From: Neobacillus sp. CF12
GTDB lineage: Bacteria; Bacillota; Bacilli; Bacillales; Cytobacillaceae
Direction: 5' to 3'
NCBI RefSeq assembly: GCF_030348765.1
Contig: NZ_JAUCEU010000007.1
Coordinates: 2,102,501 to 2,166,500 of the forward strand
DNA: 64,000 nucleotides
Positions within the stretch are counted from its first letter, which is position 1; each line of letters starts with the position of its first letter. This document shows positions 9,853 to 20,332 of the stretch, piece by piece. The notes under the pieces are model-generated. The model was not told the origin of the DNA. It did not search any database and saw nothing but the letters and a program-made list of their open reading frames with translations. A program made the translations under genes and the position numbers.

Positions 9853-11160
9853 TTACAAAACTTTCACAAAGTTCTGAATTGTTTCCAACGCTCTATTCGC
9901 ATGCTGTAAATTACGTTCCTGTTTTCCCTTAATTTTTTCTGGCAATTCTGGGAACAGCCCAAAATTAGCGTTCATCGGTTGAAAATTCTTTGCATTTGCC
10001 GTTGTAATATAACGTGCCATACTGCCAATCGCCGTTTCTACAGGGAATTCGAGCGGTTCACTTCCTAAAGCTAGCCTTGCTGCATTTATTCCTGCTGCTA
10101 GTCCACTTGCTGCTGACTCTACATAGCCTTCAACACCTGTCATCTGGCCAGCAAAAAACAAGTTTTCACGTTCTTTAAATTGATAAGATGCTTTAAGAAC
10201 CTTTGGTGAATTGATGAAGGTGTTTCGGTGCATAACCCCATATCTGACTATCTCAGCATTTTCAAGACCAGGTATTAACTGAATAACTTCTTTCTGTGGT
10301 CCCCATTTTAAATGTGTTTGGAAACCAACAATATTGTAAAGAGTGCCAGCTGCATCGTCTTGACGAAGTTGAACAACCGCAAAAGGTCTTTTGCCTGTCT
10401 TTGGATCTTCTAATCCAACCGGCTTTAGTGGACCAAATAGCATTGTTTTCTTGCCTCTTGTAGCCATAACTTCGATTGGCATACAACCCTCAAAAAAGAT
10501 TTCCTTTTCGAATTCTTTTAAAGGAACTGTTTCTGCTGCTACAAGTGCTTCATAAAAGGTGTTGAATTCTTCCTCTGTCATTGGACAATTTAGATAAGCC
10601 GCTTCACCCTTGTCATAGCGCGATTTTAAATAGACTTTATCCATATTGATGCTGTCTTTCTCAAGAATAGGTGCTGCAGCATCATAAAAATAAAGATAAT
10701 CCTCACCTGTTAGTGTTTTTAATTGAGCGGATAGTTCAGGACTAGTTAGCGGACCCGTGGCAATTACCGTTATTCCCTCAGGAATTTCTGTCACTTCTTC
10801 ATTGATTACGGTAACATTTTCATGGTTTTTAACCATTTCCGTCACTTTAGCCGCAAACTCATGGCGGTCTACTGCCAAAGCACCACCTGCTGGAACGGAA
10901 CATGCATCTGCTGCTGAGATAATTACTGAATCAAGCATTCGCATTTCTTCTTTTAATACACCAACAGCATTCGTTAAGGTGTTTGCGCGTAATGAATTGC
11001 TACATACCAACTCTGCAAATTTGTCTGTATGGTGAGCAGGTGTTTGTTTAACTGGTCTCATTTCATAAAGACGGACTTTTACACCACGTTTAGCAATCTG
11101 CCATGCAGCCTCACTCCCTGCCAACCCAGCACCGATTACATTTATTGTTACATCATTCAT
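9853..11160 (-). CDS. trmFO: tRNA (uracil-54-C5)-methyltransferase, folate-dependent (TrmFO/Gid)
   Basis: FAD enzyme that makes ribothymidine at position 54 of the tRNA T-loop, using methylenetetrahydrofolate rather than SAM as carbon donor. The FAD-binding Rossmann motif [13 protein letters not shown] begins at about residue 9, and the conserved FVCSNSLR-type segment reads [13 protein letters not shown]. The C-terminal half holds [18 protein letters not shown] and [13 protein letters not shown]. The 435-residue length is standard. The start has an AGGAGG site. It is followed by hslV with no xerC between. Confidence 0.97.
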   Translation of the reverse strand: MNDVTINVIGAGLAGSEAAWQIAKRGVKVRLYEMRPVKQTPAHHTDKFAELVCSNSLRANTLTNAVGVLKEEMRMLDSVIISAADACSVPAGGALAVDRHEFAAKVTEMVKNHENVTVINEEVTEIPEGITVIATGPLTSPELSAQLKTLTGEDYLYFYDAAAPILEKDSINMDKVYLKSRYDKGEAAYLNCPMTEEEFNTFYEALVAAETVPLKEFEKEIFFEGCMPIEVMATRGKKTMLFGPLKPVGLEDPKTGKRPFAVVQLRQDDAAGTLYNIVGFQTHLKWGPQKEVIQLIPGLENAEIVRYGVMHRNTFINSPKVLKASYQFKERENLFFAGQMTGVEGYVESAASGLAAGINAARLALGSEPLEFPVETAIGSMARYITTANAKNFQPMNANFGLFPELPEKIKGKQERNLQHANRALETIQNFVKVL

Positions 11161-11308
11161 GATATACCTCCTGATTTTTCACGAAAGCAGATAATCCATA
11201 AATCTAGCTTTACTTTTTACTATAATTACTTTTCCCTCTTTTTAGCCCATCTTGCATTGTACTATACGAATCAAAAACAAAAAAGTTTTATGATTTAAAA
11301 AAAAAGAG

Positions 11309-11537
11309 GAAGCGCCTTCGGAACAAGCACAGCTTGTTCCTGCGAGGATTATTCTAAGAAGCATTCCTTAGTGTCCAGGGGCGACAGGCATAAGACGAAC
11401 CGGCATTAAGGTTGCGCTCTTTAACCTTCTTGACGGATTGGCTTATACCTGAGAGCCCCTAGGCGCTCCTCAGAAAAGCTAACGCTTTTCTTTCGTGCGA
11501 TGAATCGCTTCCGAAGCATACTCTCGTGGAGCTGGAT
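11309..11537 (-). repeat. Interspersed repeat, family A copy 2 (long, inverted)
   Basis: About 230 bp, GC-rich, lying between trmFO and the topA terminator. Read on the minus strand it opens TCCAGCTCCACGAG and closes AAGGCGCTTCCTCTTTT, the family A ends, and contains GCGCCTAGGGGCTCTCAGGT, a block shared with copy 3. It holds several local inverted repeats (for example GGAACAAGC-ACA-GCTTGTTCC and GAAAAGC-TAAC-GCTTTTC). The 68-codon frame crossing it is a by-product. Confidence 0.75.
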
Positions 11538-11540
11538 TAT

Positions 11541-11576
11541 AAAAAAAAGACAAAGAGTGAGCTTTTGCTCACTCTT
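11541..11576 (-). terminator. Intrinsic terminator of topA
   Basis: Perfect 10-bp stem AAGAGTGAGC / GCTCACTCTT with a 4-base loop (11553-11576), overlapping the topA stop codon, followed on the minus strand by TTTGTCTTTTTTTT. Confidence 0.9.
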
Positions 11577-13653
11577 AACTTTGTGGTTCTTCTTTGTAAT
11601 CACATTCGGTACATTGTACCTGCACACCTTTTTTTAATTTCTTTTCTACAAGTGTGCTTTCACATTTAGGACAAGGTCTTGGTAATGGTTTATCCCAAGA
11701 AATAAAATCACACGCAGGAAATGTGTCACAGCCGTAAAAGATTCTTTTCTTCTTACTTTTACGTTCAATGATATTTCCTTCTTTACATTTTGGACAGGTA
11801 ACTCCGATTTCTTTTACAATCGCTTTTGTATTCCGGCAATCTGGGAAATTGCTGCATGCCATGAACTTACCATATCTGCCCATTTTAAATACCATCGGGC
11901 TTGTGCATAACTCACAATCCTCACCAGCCGGTTCATCTTTAATCTCAACAGACTGCATTTCTTTTTCAGCTATAACAAGATGTTTCTCAAATTCCTGATA
12001 AAATCCATCAATGATTTCAACCCAGCGAACTTTACCATCCTCAACATTATCCAAATCCTGCTCCATTTTTGCAGTGAAATCAACATTAATAATATCCGGG
12101 AAGAATTCAAGAATTAACTCATTAACAATCTCACCTAACTCAGTAGGAATAAATCTTTTATTATCAAGAGCGACATATCCACGCTTTTGAATCGTGTCCA
12201 ATGTTGGTGCATAGGTAGATGGACGTCCAATTCCGAGTTCTTCAAGCGTTCTTACTAATCGCGCTTCTGTATACCTTGGCGGCGGTTGTGTAAAATGTTG
12301 TTTTGGTTCAATATCCTTCGTAAAAACAACATCGCCTTCTTGTAGATTTGGAAGCATTTTGTCCCGTTCTTCAACTTGATCATCAGAACCTTCCACGTAC
12401 AGCTTCATAAATCCTGGGAATTTTATTTTTGAACCCGTTGCACGGAATAAGACATTACCATTTTGTAAGTCAACACTCATTGTATCCATAACAGCCTGCG
12501 CCATTTGACTTGCTAGAAATCTCTCCCAAATTAATTTATATAAACGCAATTGGTCTCTAGATAAAAATTGTTTCAAACTATTTGGGTCCCGTACTGCACT
12601 AGTCGGACGAATGCCCTCATGTGCGTCCTGCGCATTTGTTTGTTTTTTCTCTTTTCTTTGGTCTTCTTTTAAGTACTCCTTACCATATTCACTAAGGATA
12701 TATTCTTCAGCCTCTTTTTGAGCAACTTCAGAAATACGAGTAGAGTCTGTTCTCATATAAGTGATGAGACCAACGGTTCCAGATGAACCAAGTTCAATTC
12801 CCTCGTATAATTGCTGTGCCAACATCATTGTTTTCTTAGCCCGGAAATTGAGTTTCCTTGCGGCTTCCTGCTGGAGGGAAGATGTGATAAATGGTGGAGA
12901 AGGATTTCGTTTTCGCTCTTTTTTGGTAACCGAAACCACCTTGAAATTATCGCCTTCCATTTGTTTTAATATTTCTTCAACATCCTGTTTCGATTTTAGC
13001 TCTGTTTTCTCTTTATTAGCTAGAGAGAAATAAGCAGCGCTAAAATGATCTTTTCCCTTTAGCAATTCTCCTTCTATGGTCCAATATTCTTCAGGAATAA
13101 ATGCTTTTATTTCATTCTCTCGTTCAATGATTAAACGAACGGCGGTAGATTGAACACGTCCGGCACTTAATCCTTTTTTGACTTTTTTCCAAAGAAGAGG
13201 GCTTATGTTATACCCGACAAGACGATCGAGAATTCGCCTAGCCTGCTGCGCATCAACCAAATCCATATTAATTGGCCGTGGATGCTTGAAAGATTCCTTG
13301 ATTGCTTCTTTGGTTATCTCATTGAATACAACACGACAATCTGAAGTTATATCAACATTTAAGCTATTGGCTAAATGCCATGCAATTGCTTCCCCTTCAC
13401 GATCCGGGTCAGCTGCGAGATAAACTTTTTTTGCTTTTTTGGCAGCTGTCTTTAATTCCTTTAATACTGGCCCTTTGCCGCGAATTGTAATATATTTGGG
13501 CTCGTAACTATTTTCAACATTTACACCCATTTGACTTCTAGGCAAATCACGTACATGGCCCATTGATGCTTTTACTTTATATTTTTTTCCTAAATAGCGT
13601 TCGATTGTTTTCGCTTTAGCCGGTGATTCCACAATCACAAGAAACTCTGACAT
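11575..13653 (-). CDS. topA: DNA topoisomerase I
   Basis: Type IA topoisomerase that relaxes negative supercoils. Toprim domain: Glu9 in [16 protein letters not shown] and the DPDREGE acidic triad at residues 82-88. Catalytic Tyr299 sits in [12 protein letters not shown]. The C-terminal part carries three four-cysteine zinc ribbons (CELC..C..C, CPKC..C..C, CPKC..C..C). The ATG at 13653 follows GAGGAGG and gives 692 residues, against 691 in B. subtilis; the ORF extends six codons further. It lies downstream of dprA across a 430-base gap. Confidence 0.98.
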   Translation of the reverse strand: MSEFLVIVESPAKAKTIERYLGKKYKVKASMGHVRDLPRSQMGVNVENSYEPKYITIRGKGPVLKELKTAAKKAKKVYLAADPDREGEAIAWHLANSLNVDITSDCRVVFNEITKEAIKESFKHPRPINMDLVDAQQARRILDRLVGYNISPLLWKKVKKGLSAGRVQSTAVRLIIERENEIKAFIPEEYWTIEGELLKGKDHFSAAYFSLANKEKTELKSKQDVEEILKQMEGDNFKVVSVTKKERKRNPSPPFITSSLQQEAARKLNFRAKKTMMLAQQLYEGIELGSSGTVGLITYMRTDSTRISEVAQKEAEEYILSEYGKEYLKEDQRKEKKQTNAQDAHEGIRPTSAVRDPNSLKQFLSRDQLRLYKLIWERFLASQMAQAVMDTMSVDLQNGNVLFRATGSKIKFPGFMKLYVEGSDDQVEERDKMLPNLQEGDVVFTKDIEPKQHFTQPPPRYTEARLVRTLEELGIGRPSTYAPTLDTIQKRGYVALDNKRFIPTELGEIVNELILEFFPDIINVDFTAKMEQDLDNVEDGKVRWVEIIDGFYQEFEKHLVIAEKEMQSVEIKDEPAGEDCELCTSPMVFKMGRYGKFMACSNFPDCRNTKAIVKEIGVTCPKCKEGNIIERKSKKKRIFYGCDTFPACDFISWDKPLPRPCPKCESTLVEKKLKKGVQVQCTECDYKEEPQS

Positions 13654-13869
13654 GCAATTAATCCTCCTCAAGGGGATATAAGAAGTGTAAAAGCGCCCGA
13701 TTTTTTAAAAAAAAGATCTGACTGCCTACAATTTGAGAAGTTTTCCTAATACCAAATTTCTACATTCGGCTCGGAGAAAATACTTGACAAAAATGCCTTA
13801 TCCCTAATTTTCCTTTTATATAACCATTCCTAAACAAATGGAAACTGTATTAATTATTAGTAACTCTTA

Positions 13870-13897
13870 TTCTTAAACAATTAGCCATTGATGTCAA
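13870..13897 (-). promoter_or_regulatory. Possible sigma-A promoter of topA
   Basis: Minus strand TTGACA (13897-13892), 16-base spacer, TAAGAA (13875-13870). The -35 is perfect, the -10 is weak, so this is tentative. Confidence 0.4.
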
Positions 13898-13902
13898 TGA
13901 TA

Positions 13903-13918
13903 TAGAAACCGTTTACAA
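13903..13918 (-). promoter_or_regulatory. cre-like (CcpA) palindrome upstream of topA
   Basis: TTGTAAACGGTTTCTA on the minus strand deviates at one conserved position (final CA is CT) from the Bacillus cre consensus WTGNNARCGNWWWCAW. It ends six bases upstream of the possible topA -35 box. CcpA control of topA would be unusual, so it may be chance. Confidence 0.35.
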
Positions 13919-14100
13919 CTAGTTAATGATAATAATACGCCAAAATATTCCTATTTACACATTCTTTTTTTCGAATATCTGTTGGAAAATGTATAACATA
14001 TTAGAAATAATTTCAAGCTTTTTTGCTTAATTCTCCAATAAACTGAGAAAAACCTTTTAAAAATTTGATTTTGATAAATAATTTTGGCAGTTAATAAATG

Positions 14101-14967
14101 TTATAACCGAAGTTCTTCTAAAATATCCTCGCTGCTTGTTACAAGCTTTGCCCCCTGTTGGATTAAGTCATTCGTTCCCATAGAAAATGGATTAAAGATA
14201 CTTCCTGGAAGAGAAAAAACCTCTCGACCTTCGTTTACCGCATAATTAGCCGTGATGAGAGAACCACTTTTTCGTTTTGCTTCTATTATAAATGTACCCT
14301 TTGACATCCCGCTAATGATTCGGTTCCGAGCTGGAAAATGCCATCGCTGTGGTTTAGTAGTTGGAGGATATTCAGAGACAATTAGCTGTGTCTCCATCAT
14401 TTCTTTTGCTAATTCAGCATTCTTTTTTGGGTAGATATGAGCCAATCCTCCTGCTATTACCGCAATGGTGTGTCCGCCATTCTTCATTGCACACTCATGT
14501 GCAAGTGTATCTATACCAGCAGCCAAGCCGCTGATAATAACGACTCCTTTTTCTACTAATTGAGGAAACATTACATTAATTGCACTCTTACCATATTGAG
14601 TCGCTTGCCTTGAACCAACCACTGCAAGCTTTGGCTCTTTCCGAAGCAAGGATATATCACCTTTTGCAAATAACACCCAAGGTGGTTGATAGATTTCTTT
14701 TAGTAGGCTGGGGTAGTTTTCATCTAGGATGGTTATGACCTTTATTCCGTTTTGTTCATATTGACGGATTTGTTCAATCATGGTTCCGGTTTGTAAAGAA
14801 GTTGGCGAAAGAAGGGTTGAATGTTTTGTGGAAGAGAATAGGTTTTGTTGGATGTATTGTGGTTTCAATTGGAGAGATGAATCTTTTATTAAATAGTCTA
14901 GAACTGCATTCCACGTAATACCTGGGTAATGCATTAAAGCTATGAGTTTTTCTCTAAAGTCATCCAT
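14101..14967 (-). CDS. dprA: DNA processing protein DprA/Smf
   Basis: Loads RecA onto incoming single-stranded DNA during natural transformation. The 288-residue protein shows the Rossmann-like fold motifs: LAVVGSRQATQYGKSA, ISGLAAGIDTLAHECA, and FPARNRIISGMS, which together bind ssDNA. A helical N-terminal region (~90 residues) precedes them. No clear C-terminal winged helix is visible, as in other Bacillus members. GGAGG lies just upstream of the start. It follows sucCD after a terminator and precedes topA, the normal B. subtilis order. Confidence 0.95.
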   Translation of the reverse strand: MDDFREKLIALMHYPGITWNAVLDYLIKDSSLQLKPQYIQQNLFSSTKHSTLLSPTSLQTGTMIEQIRQYEQNGIKVITILDENYPSLLKEIYQPPWVLFAKGDISLLRKEPKLAVVGSRQATQYGKSAINVMFPQLVEKGVVIISGLAAGIDTLAHECAMKNGGHTIAVIAGGLAHIYPKKNAELAKEMMETQLIVSEYPPTTKPQRWHFPARNRIISGMSKGTFIIEAKRKSGSLITANYAVNEGREVFSLPGSIFNPFSMGTNDLIQQGAKLVTSSEDILEELRL

Positions 14968-14990
14968 TTTAGGCCTCCAGTGATTAATAT

Positions 14991-15031
14991 AAAAAAGAAG
15001 AAATAGCCCCTAATTAGAAGGGACTATTTCT
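14991..15031 (-). terminator. Intrinsic terminator of sucC-sucD
   Basis: Minus strand AGAAATAG(T)CCC / GGGGCTATTTCT stem with one bulge, then TCTTTTTT-rich sequence, between sucD and dprA. Confidence 0.8.
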
Positions 15032-15038
15032 ACTATTC

Positions 15039-15941
15039 TTAGTGTGTTTTACACTTATCGTAAATGCCTTGTTCTTTTAGTACTTCGATTAATGTTTCAC
15101 CCATAACAGATGGTGTATCTGCCACTTTAATTCCGCATTCATTCATGACACGGATTTTTTCGTCAGCAGTTCCTTTACCACCTGAAATAATCGCACCAGC
15201 ATGGCCCATACGTTTTCCTGGAGGTGCTGTACGCCCACCGATGAAGCCGACTACAGGTTTCGTCATATTGGCTTTAACCCACTCCGCAGCTTCTTCCTCA
15301 GCTGTACCACCAATTTCACCAATCATGATAACAGCATACGTTTCAGGGTCTTCATTAAATGCTTTTAATACATCAATGAAGTTTGTACCGTTAACTGGAT
15401 CGCCGCCAATTCCAACCGCTGTCGTTTGACCAATTCCAGCTTGTGTTAACTGATGAACGGCTTCATACGTTAATGTTCCAGAACGGGAAACAACACCAAC
15501 ATGGCCTTTAGTATGAATGTAACCAGGCATAATACCAATTTTACATTCATCCGCAGTGATAACACCAGGGCAGTTAGGACCTACTAAGCGGGTCTTTTTG
15601 CCTTCCATATAACGTTTAACCTTAACCATATCTAATACCGGGATGTGCTCCGTAATACAGATAGCTAAATCTAATTCAGCATCGACCGCTTCAATAATGG
15701 CATCTGCAGCAAACGGGGCTGGAACATAGATAACAGAAGCCGTAGCACCAGTAGCCGCAACAGCTTCACTCACTGTGTTAAAAACAGGTACTCCTTCTAC
15801 TTCCATGCCGCCTTTTCCAGGTGTGGTACCAGCAACAATTTGTGTACCGTATTCTAACATTTGTTTTGTATGAAAAAGGGCAGTAGAACCTGTAATCCCT
15901 TGAACTATTACTTTTGTATCTTTATTAATAAAAACGCTCAC
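15039..15941 (-). CDS. sucD: Succinyl-CoA synthetase (ADP-forming) alpha subunit
   Basis: TCA-cycle enzyme subunit that binds CoA and carries the phosphorylated histidine. The CoA-binding Rossmann start [18 protein letters not shown] is at about residues 11-28, GPNCPGVIT at 121-129, and the active-site His247 lies in [10 protein letters not shown]. The 300-residue length equals that of B. subtilis SucD. It starts 23 bases after sucC and is followed by a terminator, so sucCD form one operon. Confidence 0.98.
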   Translation of the reverse strand: MSVFINKDTKVIVQGITGSTALFHTKQMLEYGTQIVAGTTPGKGGMEVEGVPVFNTVSEAVAATGATASVIYVPAPFAADAIIEAVDAELDLAICITEHIPVLDMVKVKRYMEGKKTRLVGPNCPGVITADECKIGIMPGYIHTKGHVGVVSRSGTLTYEAVHQLTQAGIGQTTAVGIGGDPVNGTNFIDVLKAFNEDPETYAVIMIGEIGGTAEEEAAEWVKANMTKPVVGFIGGRTAPPGKRMGHAGAIISGGKGTADEKIRVMNECGIKVADTPSVMGETLIEVLKEQGIYDKCKTH

Positions 15942-15964
15942 GTTAATTCCCCTTTCTTTCGATC

Positions 15965-17125
15965 CTATTTCACTAATGAAACGATTTTTTGTGCACCGTC
16001 AGCCATAGATTCTGCAGGAGTAATAGCTAAACCAGACTCAGCAAGAATTTTCTTACCTAAATCAACGTTTGTTCCCTCTAATCGAACAACCAGAGGTACA
16101 CTTAGTTGAACCTGTTTTGCTGCTTCTACTACACCCTCAGCAATGACATCACATTTCATGATTCCGCCAAAGATATTTACAAAAATACCTTTTACGTTTG
16201 GATCAGAAAGGATAATCTTGAATGCTTCTGTAACTTTCTCAGCCGTCGCACCGCCCCCAACATCAAGGAAGTTAGCCGGGTCTCCTCCGTAGTGCTTCAC
16301 AATATCCATTGTTGCCATCGCAAGGCCCGCACCATTTACCATACAGCCGATATTTCCATCCAAAGAAATATAGCTTAAATCATATTTGGAAGCTTCGATT
16401 TCCTTCGGATCTTCTTCCTCCAGATCACGGTAAGCAAGCACGTCTTTTTGACGATATAATGCGTTTGAATCAAAATTTAATTTTGCATCTAACGCCATTA
16501 CTTGTCCGTCACCAGTAACAACTAACGGATTAATTTCGGCGATTGAGCAATCTTTCTCAATGTAGGCATTGTATAAGCCCATCATGAATTTAACAGCTTG
16601 ATTGACAAGCTCTTTTGGAATGTTGATATTGAATGCGATTCGGCGAGCTTGATAAGGCATTAAGCCAACAACCGGATCAATTTCTTCTTTGAAAATTTTC
16701 TCCGGAGTTTTTTCAGCTACTTCTTCAATTTCTGTTCCGCCTTCTTCAGAAGCCATAAGCACAACTTTTGAAGTAGCACGATCTAAAACAAGGCCAACGT
16801 AGTATTCTTTCTTAATGTCGCAGCCTTCTTCAATCAATAATCGTTTAACTTCTTTTCCTTCAGGACCTGTTTGGTGTGTAACCAATGTTTTCCCAAGGAT
16901 TTCATTTGCATATGTACGCACTTCATCAAGGTTTTTTGCAACCTTCACTCCGCCAGCTTTACCCCGACCACCAGCATGAATTTGCGCTTTTACTACACAT
17001 ACTTGCGTGCCTAGTTCTTTTGCGGCTTCAACTGCTTCTTCAACCGTGAATGCCACTTTGCCATTAGGAACACTTACCCCGTATTTTCTGAGGATTTCTT
17101 TCCCCTGATACTCATGGATATTCAT
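15965..17125 (-). CDS. sucC: Succinyl-CoA synthetase (ADP-forming) beta subunit
   Basis: Nucleotide-binding subunit of succinyl-CoA synthetase, with an N-terminal ATP-grasp domain ([16 protein letters not shown] around residues 45-60) and a C-terminal flavodoxin-like CoA-ligase domain ([27 protein letters not shown]). The ATG at 17125 has a strong ATAGGAGG site and gives 386 residues, [17 protein letters not shown]; the ORF extends nine codons more. A sigma-A promoter and a cre-like site lie upstream, which fits catabolite repression of the TCA cycle. Confidence 0.98.
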   Translation of the reverse strand: MNIHEYQGKEILRKYGVSVPNGKVAFTVEEAVEAAKELGTQVCVVKAQIHAGGRGKAGGVKVAKNLDEVRTYANEILGKTLVTHQTGPEGKEVKRLLIEEGCDIKKEYYVGLVLDRATSKVVLMASEEGGTEIEEVAEKTPEKIFKEEIDPVVGLMPYQARRIAFNINIPKELVNQAVKFMMGLYNAYIEKDCSIAEINPLVVTGDGQVMALDAKLNFDSNALYRQKDVLAYRDLEEEDPKEIEASKYDLSYISLDGNIGCMVNGAGLAMATMDIVKHYGGDPANFLDVGGGATAEKVTEAFKIILSDPNVKGIFVNIFGGIMKCDVIAEGVVEAAKQVQLSVPLVVRLEGTNVDLGKKILAESGLAITPAESMADGAQKIVSLVK

Positions 17126-17170
17126 TTCCCATCCTCCTATCAAACTCTTCAAAAAATTGACTCCGTTTTC

Positions 17171-17199
17171 ATTTTATATAATGAGAGATACCTTGTCCA
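17171..17199 (-). promoter_or_regulatory. Sigma-A-type promoter of sucCD
   Basis: Minus strand TGGACA (17199-17194), 17-base spacer, TAAAAT (17176-17171). Each box has five of six consensus bases. Confidence 0.65.
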
Positions 17200-17257
17200 C
17201 CGTTATGCACAAAAAAATTATTATCCTCATAATATTACGAATTCTTATACCTTATAA

Positions 17258-17271
17258 TTAAAGCGCTTTCA
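17258..17271 (-). promoter_or_regulatory. cre-like CcpA operator upstream of sucC
   Basis: TGAAAGCGCTTTAA on the minus strand: one base off the ideal palindrome TGAAAGCGCTTTCA. It lies about 60 bases upstream of the suggested -35 box; a second, more distal promoter cannot be excluded. Confidence 0.6.
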
Positions 17272-17331
17272 TAAACGAAGAATCCAAAAATTAACAACAA
17301 ATTATTTTATAACAATAACAAAACAAGCAGG

Positions 17332-18120
17332 TTAGCTCATTTTGTTATTGTTAAGTACCATATCTTTTATTGGAGCAAAACTCTTTCGATGGTAAGGTGT
17401 AATGCCATGAGTTTGAATAGCCTGTAAATGTTCTTTGGTCCCATACCCCATGTTGTTTTGAAAGCCATATTCCGGATACGCAGCTGATAGCTCAACCATT
17501 AGATTATCTCTCGCTACTTTTGCTACAATGGAAGCCGAAGCAATCGACACACTTTTTGCATCACCTTTTATGATTGACTCCACAACAAAGGGTGATTCTA
17601 TCTTCATCGCATCTATAAGCAACACTTCAGGATTAGAGGATAATGATACAATCGCTGCTTTCATTGCCTTTTTGGTTGCCTCGTAAATATTTATGGCGTC
17701 GATTTCAACCGCGTCTATCATTGCCACACTTACAGCCAACGCTTCTCTTCTGATGATTTCATCGTATTCATTCCGCTTTTTTTCAGATAGCTTCTTTGAA
17801 TCATCAATCCCCGGTAAGAAAAAATGACTAGGCAGAATAACAGCCGCTGCTACCACCGGTCCTGCAAGCGGGCCCCTGCCAACTTCGTCGACACCAGCAA
17901 TCATTTTATATCCCTGGGCTCGCCATTTCATTTCATAGACATTCATTTCAATAAACTTTTCCTGCAGTTGTCTTTCCTGTTCCATTCTCTTATGCCATTT
18001 ATGTATTAGCTGCTGAACCCCTTTGCGCTCATCATTCACGAGTTTTTGGAATAAAGGGTCACTCTCAGCATTTATATTTGTGAGTTGTTGTTCTATTTCT
18101 GCTATTGTTTGTACTTTCAT
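17332..18120 (-). CDS. rnhB: Ribonuclease HII
   Basis: Cuts RNA in RNA-DNA hybrids and removes single ribonucleotides from DNA, acting with Mn2+. The catalytic block IAGVDEVGRGPLAGPVV has Asp78 and Glu79, LLIDAMK supplies a further Asp, and the basic/tyrosine motif KGDAKSVSIASASIVAKV is intact. I prefer the ATG at 18120 (262 residues), with GGGTGA six bases upstream; the frame also opens at a GTG at 18129 with a poor site. B. subtilis has ylqG and ylqH between this gene and sucC; here only ~200 non-coding bases follow. Confidence 0.94.
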   Translation of the reverse strand: MKVQTIAEIEQQLTNINAESDPLFQKLVNDERKGVQQLIHKWHKRMEQERQLQEKFIEMNVYEMKWRAQGYKMIAGVDEVGRGPLAGPVVAAAVILPSHFFLPGIDDSKKLSEKKRNEYDEIIRREALAVSVAMIDAVEIDAINIYEATKKAMKAAIVSLSSNPEVLLIDAMKIESPFVVESIIKGDAKSVSIASASIVAKVARDNLMVELSAAYPEYGFQNNMGYGTKEHLQAIQTHGITPYHRKSFAPIKDMVLNNNKMS

Positions 18121-18180
18121 TTTCTTCACCCGTTGTAATGATACCTTCTCAACCGTTTTATTTCAATGACAAAAATAAAC

Positions 18181-18207
18181 AAAAAAAACTCACCGATTGG
18201 AGAGTTT
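18181..18207 (-). terminator. Intrinsic terminator after rbgA
   Basis: Minus strand AAAACTC-N10-GAGTTTT followed by a T-run, between rbgA and rnhB. Confidence 0.75.
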
Positions 18208-18215
18208 TCCTTCGT

Positions 18216-19094
18216 TTATTTACCCATTTGCGCATCATCTTTTAAATCTCTTGGTCGCTCAAACGTCAGGCGTCCAAATTTCTCAGATCTAATTTCTCTA
18301 ATAACCAACTCTGAGACCTTATCATAATCAACAACTCCACCGGCTCCTAGACAGCCTCTGAGCTCACCTATTTGATCAAACATTTCCACTACATTTTCAG
18401 GAACTGATTCAAGCTTATACCGTTCCTTTAGTCTTTCTGGATAATGTTCTTCTAAAAATTTAAGCGAAAAGACAACAAGGTCCTGTAAATTTAGGAGAGT
18501 GTCTTTTATTGCACCAGTCACTGCCAGCTTCTTCCCAACCTCTTGGTCTTCAAACTTTGGCCAAAGAATCCCTGGAGTATCTAATAATTCTAATTCTTTT
18601 CCAACTTTAATCCATTGTTGAGCTTTTGTTACCCCCGGTGTATTACCTGTTTTTGCAATATTTTTCTTAGCAAGTCGATTAATTAACGTTGATTTTCCTG
18701 CATTGGGAATTCCAACGATCATAGCACGAATGGCTCTGGGGTTAACAACGCCCTTAGCTCTTAAACGATCAAATTTTTCCTTTAGGATTTCATGAGACGC
18801 CTGAACGATCTCCTTCATTCCTTCTCCAGCTTGAGAGTTAATAGCAATTGCTTTAATTCCTTGTTCAGAAAAGTGGGCAATCCATTGTTTTGTAGCTGCT
18901 TTATCTGCCAAATCAGCCTTATTTAAGAGGACCAGCCTTGGTTTGTGTTGAATAATTTCATCAATCATCGGATTGCGAGAGGAATAGGGTATTCTTGCAT
19001 CTACTAATTCATAAATGATATCTACCAGTTTTAACTTTTCCGTGACCTCTCTTCGAGCTTTTGCCATATGGCCAGGAAACCATTGGATTGTCAA
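18216..19094 (-). CDS. rbgA: 50S ribosome assembly GTPase RbgA (YlqF)
   Basis: Circularly permuted GTPase required for late assembly of the large ribosomal subunit (uL16 incorporation). The permuted order is visible: G4 NKAD at residues 58-61, then G1 GIPNAGKST at 128-136, then G3 DTPG at 172-175. The N-terminus [16 protein letters not shown] is diagnostic of the family, and a C-terminal helical domain follows. It lies downstream of lepB with only ~20 bases between and is followed by a terminator. Confidence 0.97.
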   Translation of the reverse strand: MTIQWFPGHMAKARREVTEKLKLVDIIYELVDARIPYSSRNPMIDEIIQHKPRLVLLNKADLADKAATKQWIAHFSEQGIKAIAINSQAGEGMKEIVQASHEILKEKFDRLRAKGVVNPRAIRAMIVGIPNAGKSTLINRLAKKNIAKTGNTPGVTKAQQWIKVGKELELLDTPGILWPKFEDQEVGKKLAVTGAIKDTLLNLQDLVVFSLKFLEEHYPERLKERYKLESVPENVVEMFDQIGELRGCLGAGGVVDYDKVSELVIREIRSEKFGRLTFERPRDLKDDAQMGK

Positions 19095-19113
19095 AGCAAG
19101 TCACCTCCTAAAT

Positions 19114-19665
19114 CTATTTCACGATGTGTGCATCTTTTATTGGCCAGTACACTATACTTGTTTTGCCAATTATTTTGTCCATTGCAATGGTTCCGATATG
19201 CCTGCTATCTTTGCTGAAACGACGGTTATCACCCATTACAAACAACTCACCCTCTGGTACAGTTTCTGTACCTGCAGGTGTTTCCTCAAGAGTAAAAGCA
19301 TCTGTTAACGGTCCTTCAACTTTCTTCTTGTATTCATCTAAATATGGTTCTTCATATGCTTTACCATTTACATATAAAGTATCATTTTTATATTCAATAC
19401 GGTCGCCCGGAAGTCCAATTACTCTTTTGATGTAATCCTTCTGTTCAGGCGCATGAAAGACGATAATATCAAACCGTTTTGGCTCCCCTATATTATAGCT
19501 TAGCTTGTTCACTATCATACGGTCTTGGTGCTGCAGCGTAGGCATCATGGATAGCCCGTCTACAACAATTGGTGCAAAAAGAAAATAACGAATGACAGCT
19601 GCCAGTGCAACAGCAATTAAAAGAGCCTTCGTCCATTCCCAAAGTTCATTTTTCTTCTTTATCAT
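19114..19665 (-). CDS. lepB: Signal peptidase I (SipS/SipT type)
   Basis: Membrane-bound serine-lysine peptidase that removes signal peptides from exported proteins. One N-terminal transmembrane helix (ALLIAVALAAVIRYFLFAPI) is followed by the catalytic Ser39 in VDGLSMMPTL and Lys80 in YIKRVIGLPGD; the GDNRRFSKDSR box is also present. The ATG at 19665 gives 183 residues and has GGCGGGG upstream; the frame also opens at a TTG at 19680 with five more residues, and the choice is uncertain. It sits between rplS and rbgA, as in B. subtilis relatives where a sip gene occurs here. Confidence 0.92.
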   Translation of the reverse strand: MIKKKNELWEWTKALLIAVALAAVIRYFLFAPIVVDGLSMMPTLQHQDRMIVNKLSYNIGEPKRFDIIVFHAPEQKDYIKRVIGLPGDRIEYKNDTLYVNGKAYEEPYLDEYKKKVEGPLTDAFTLEETPAGTETVPEGELFVMGDNRRFSKDSRHIGTIAMDKIIGKTSIVYWPIKDAHIVK

Positions 19666-19802
19666 GCTTTTCCCCGCCAATCACAAAAAAAATGTTTGCT
19701 ATCATCTTATTTTACATAAAAATTGTATATTAAACACGTGGGGCTGCTTTTTTTAACCAAACTTTAATATTAATATTCTTGCACGAATATAAAACGATAT
19801 GT

Positions 19803-19833
19803 ACGAAAAAAGAGCTTGCAGAGCAAGCTCTTT
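19803..19833 (-). terminator. Intrinsic terminator of rplS
   Basis: Perfect 11-bp stem AAAGAGCTTGC / GCAAGCTCTTT with a 3-base loop (19809-19833) followed by T-rich sequence on the minus strand. Confidence 0.9.
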
Positions 19834-19839
19834 CTTTTA

Positions 19840-20300
<461 letters not shown>

Positions 20301-20329
20301 ATCATACCATAAAAGGCAACTCCATGCAA
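20301..20329 (-). promoter_or_regulatory. Sigma-A-type promoter of rplS
   Basis: Minus strand TTGCAT (20329-20324), 17-base spacer, TATGAT (20306-20301), immediately after the trmD stop codon. Confidence 0.68.
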
Positions 20330-20332
20330 TAA

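Larger units (their letters stand above)
13654..14100. other. AT-rich dprA-topA intergenic region
   Basis: About 450 bases with no gene, probably the topA promoter region. It contains a possible sigma-A promoter and a cre-like palindrome, listed separately. The minus-strand leader from that promoter would be ~210 bases. Nothing else is recognisable. Confidence 0.6.

Noticed and set aside
11421..11627. 68-codon minus-strand frame
   Set aside because: Runs through the topA 3' end, its terminator and family A copy 2; no start signal.
13784..13789. Perfect TTGACA on the plus strand
   Set aside because: No -10 box at a usable distance and no plus-strand gene follows.
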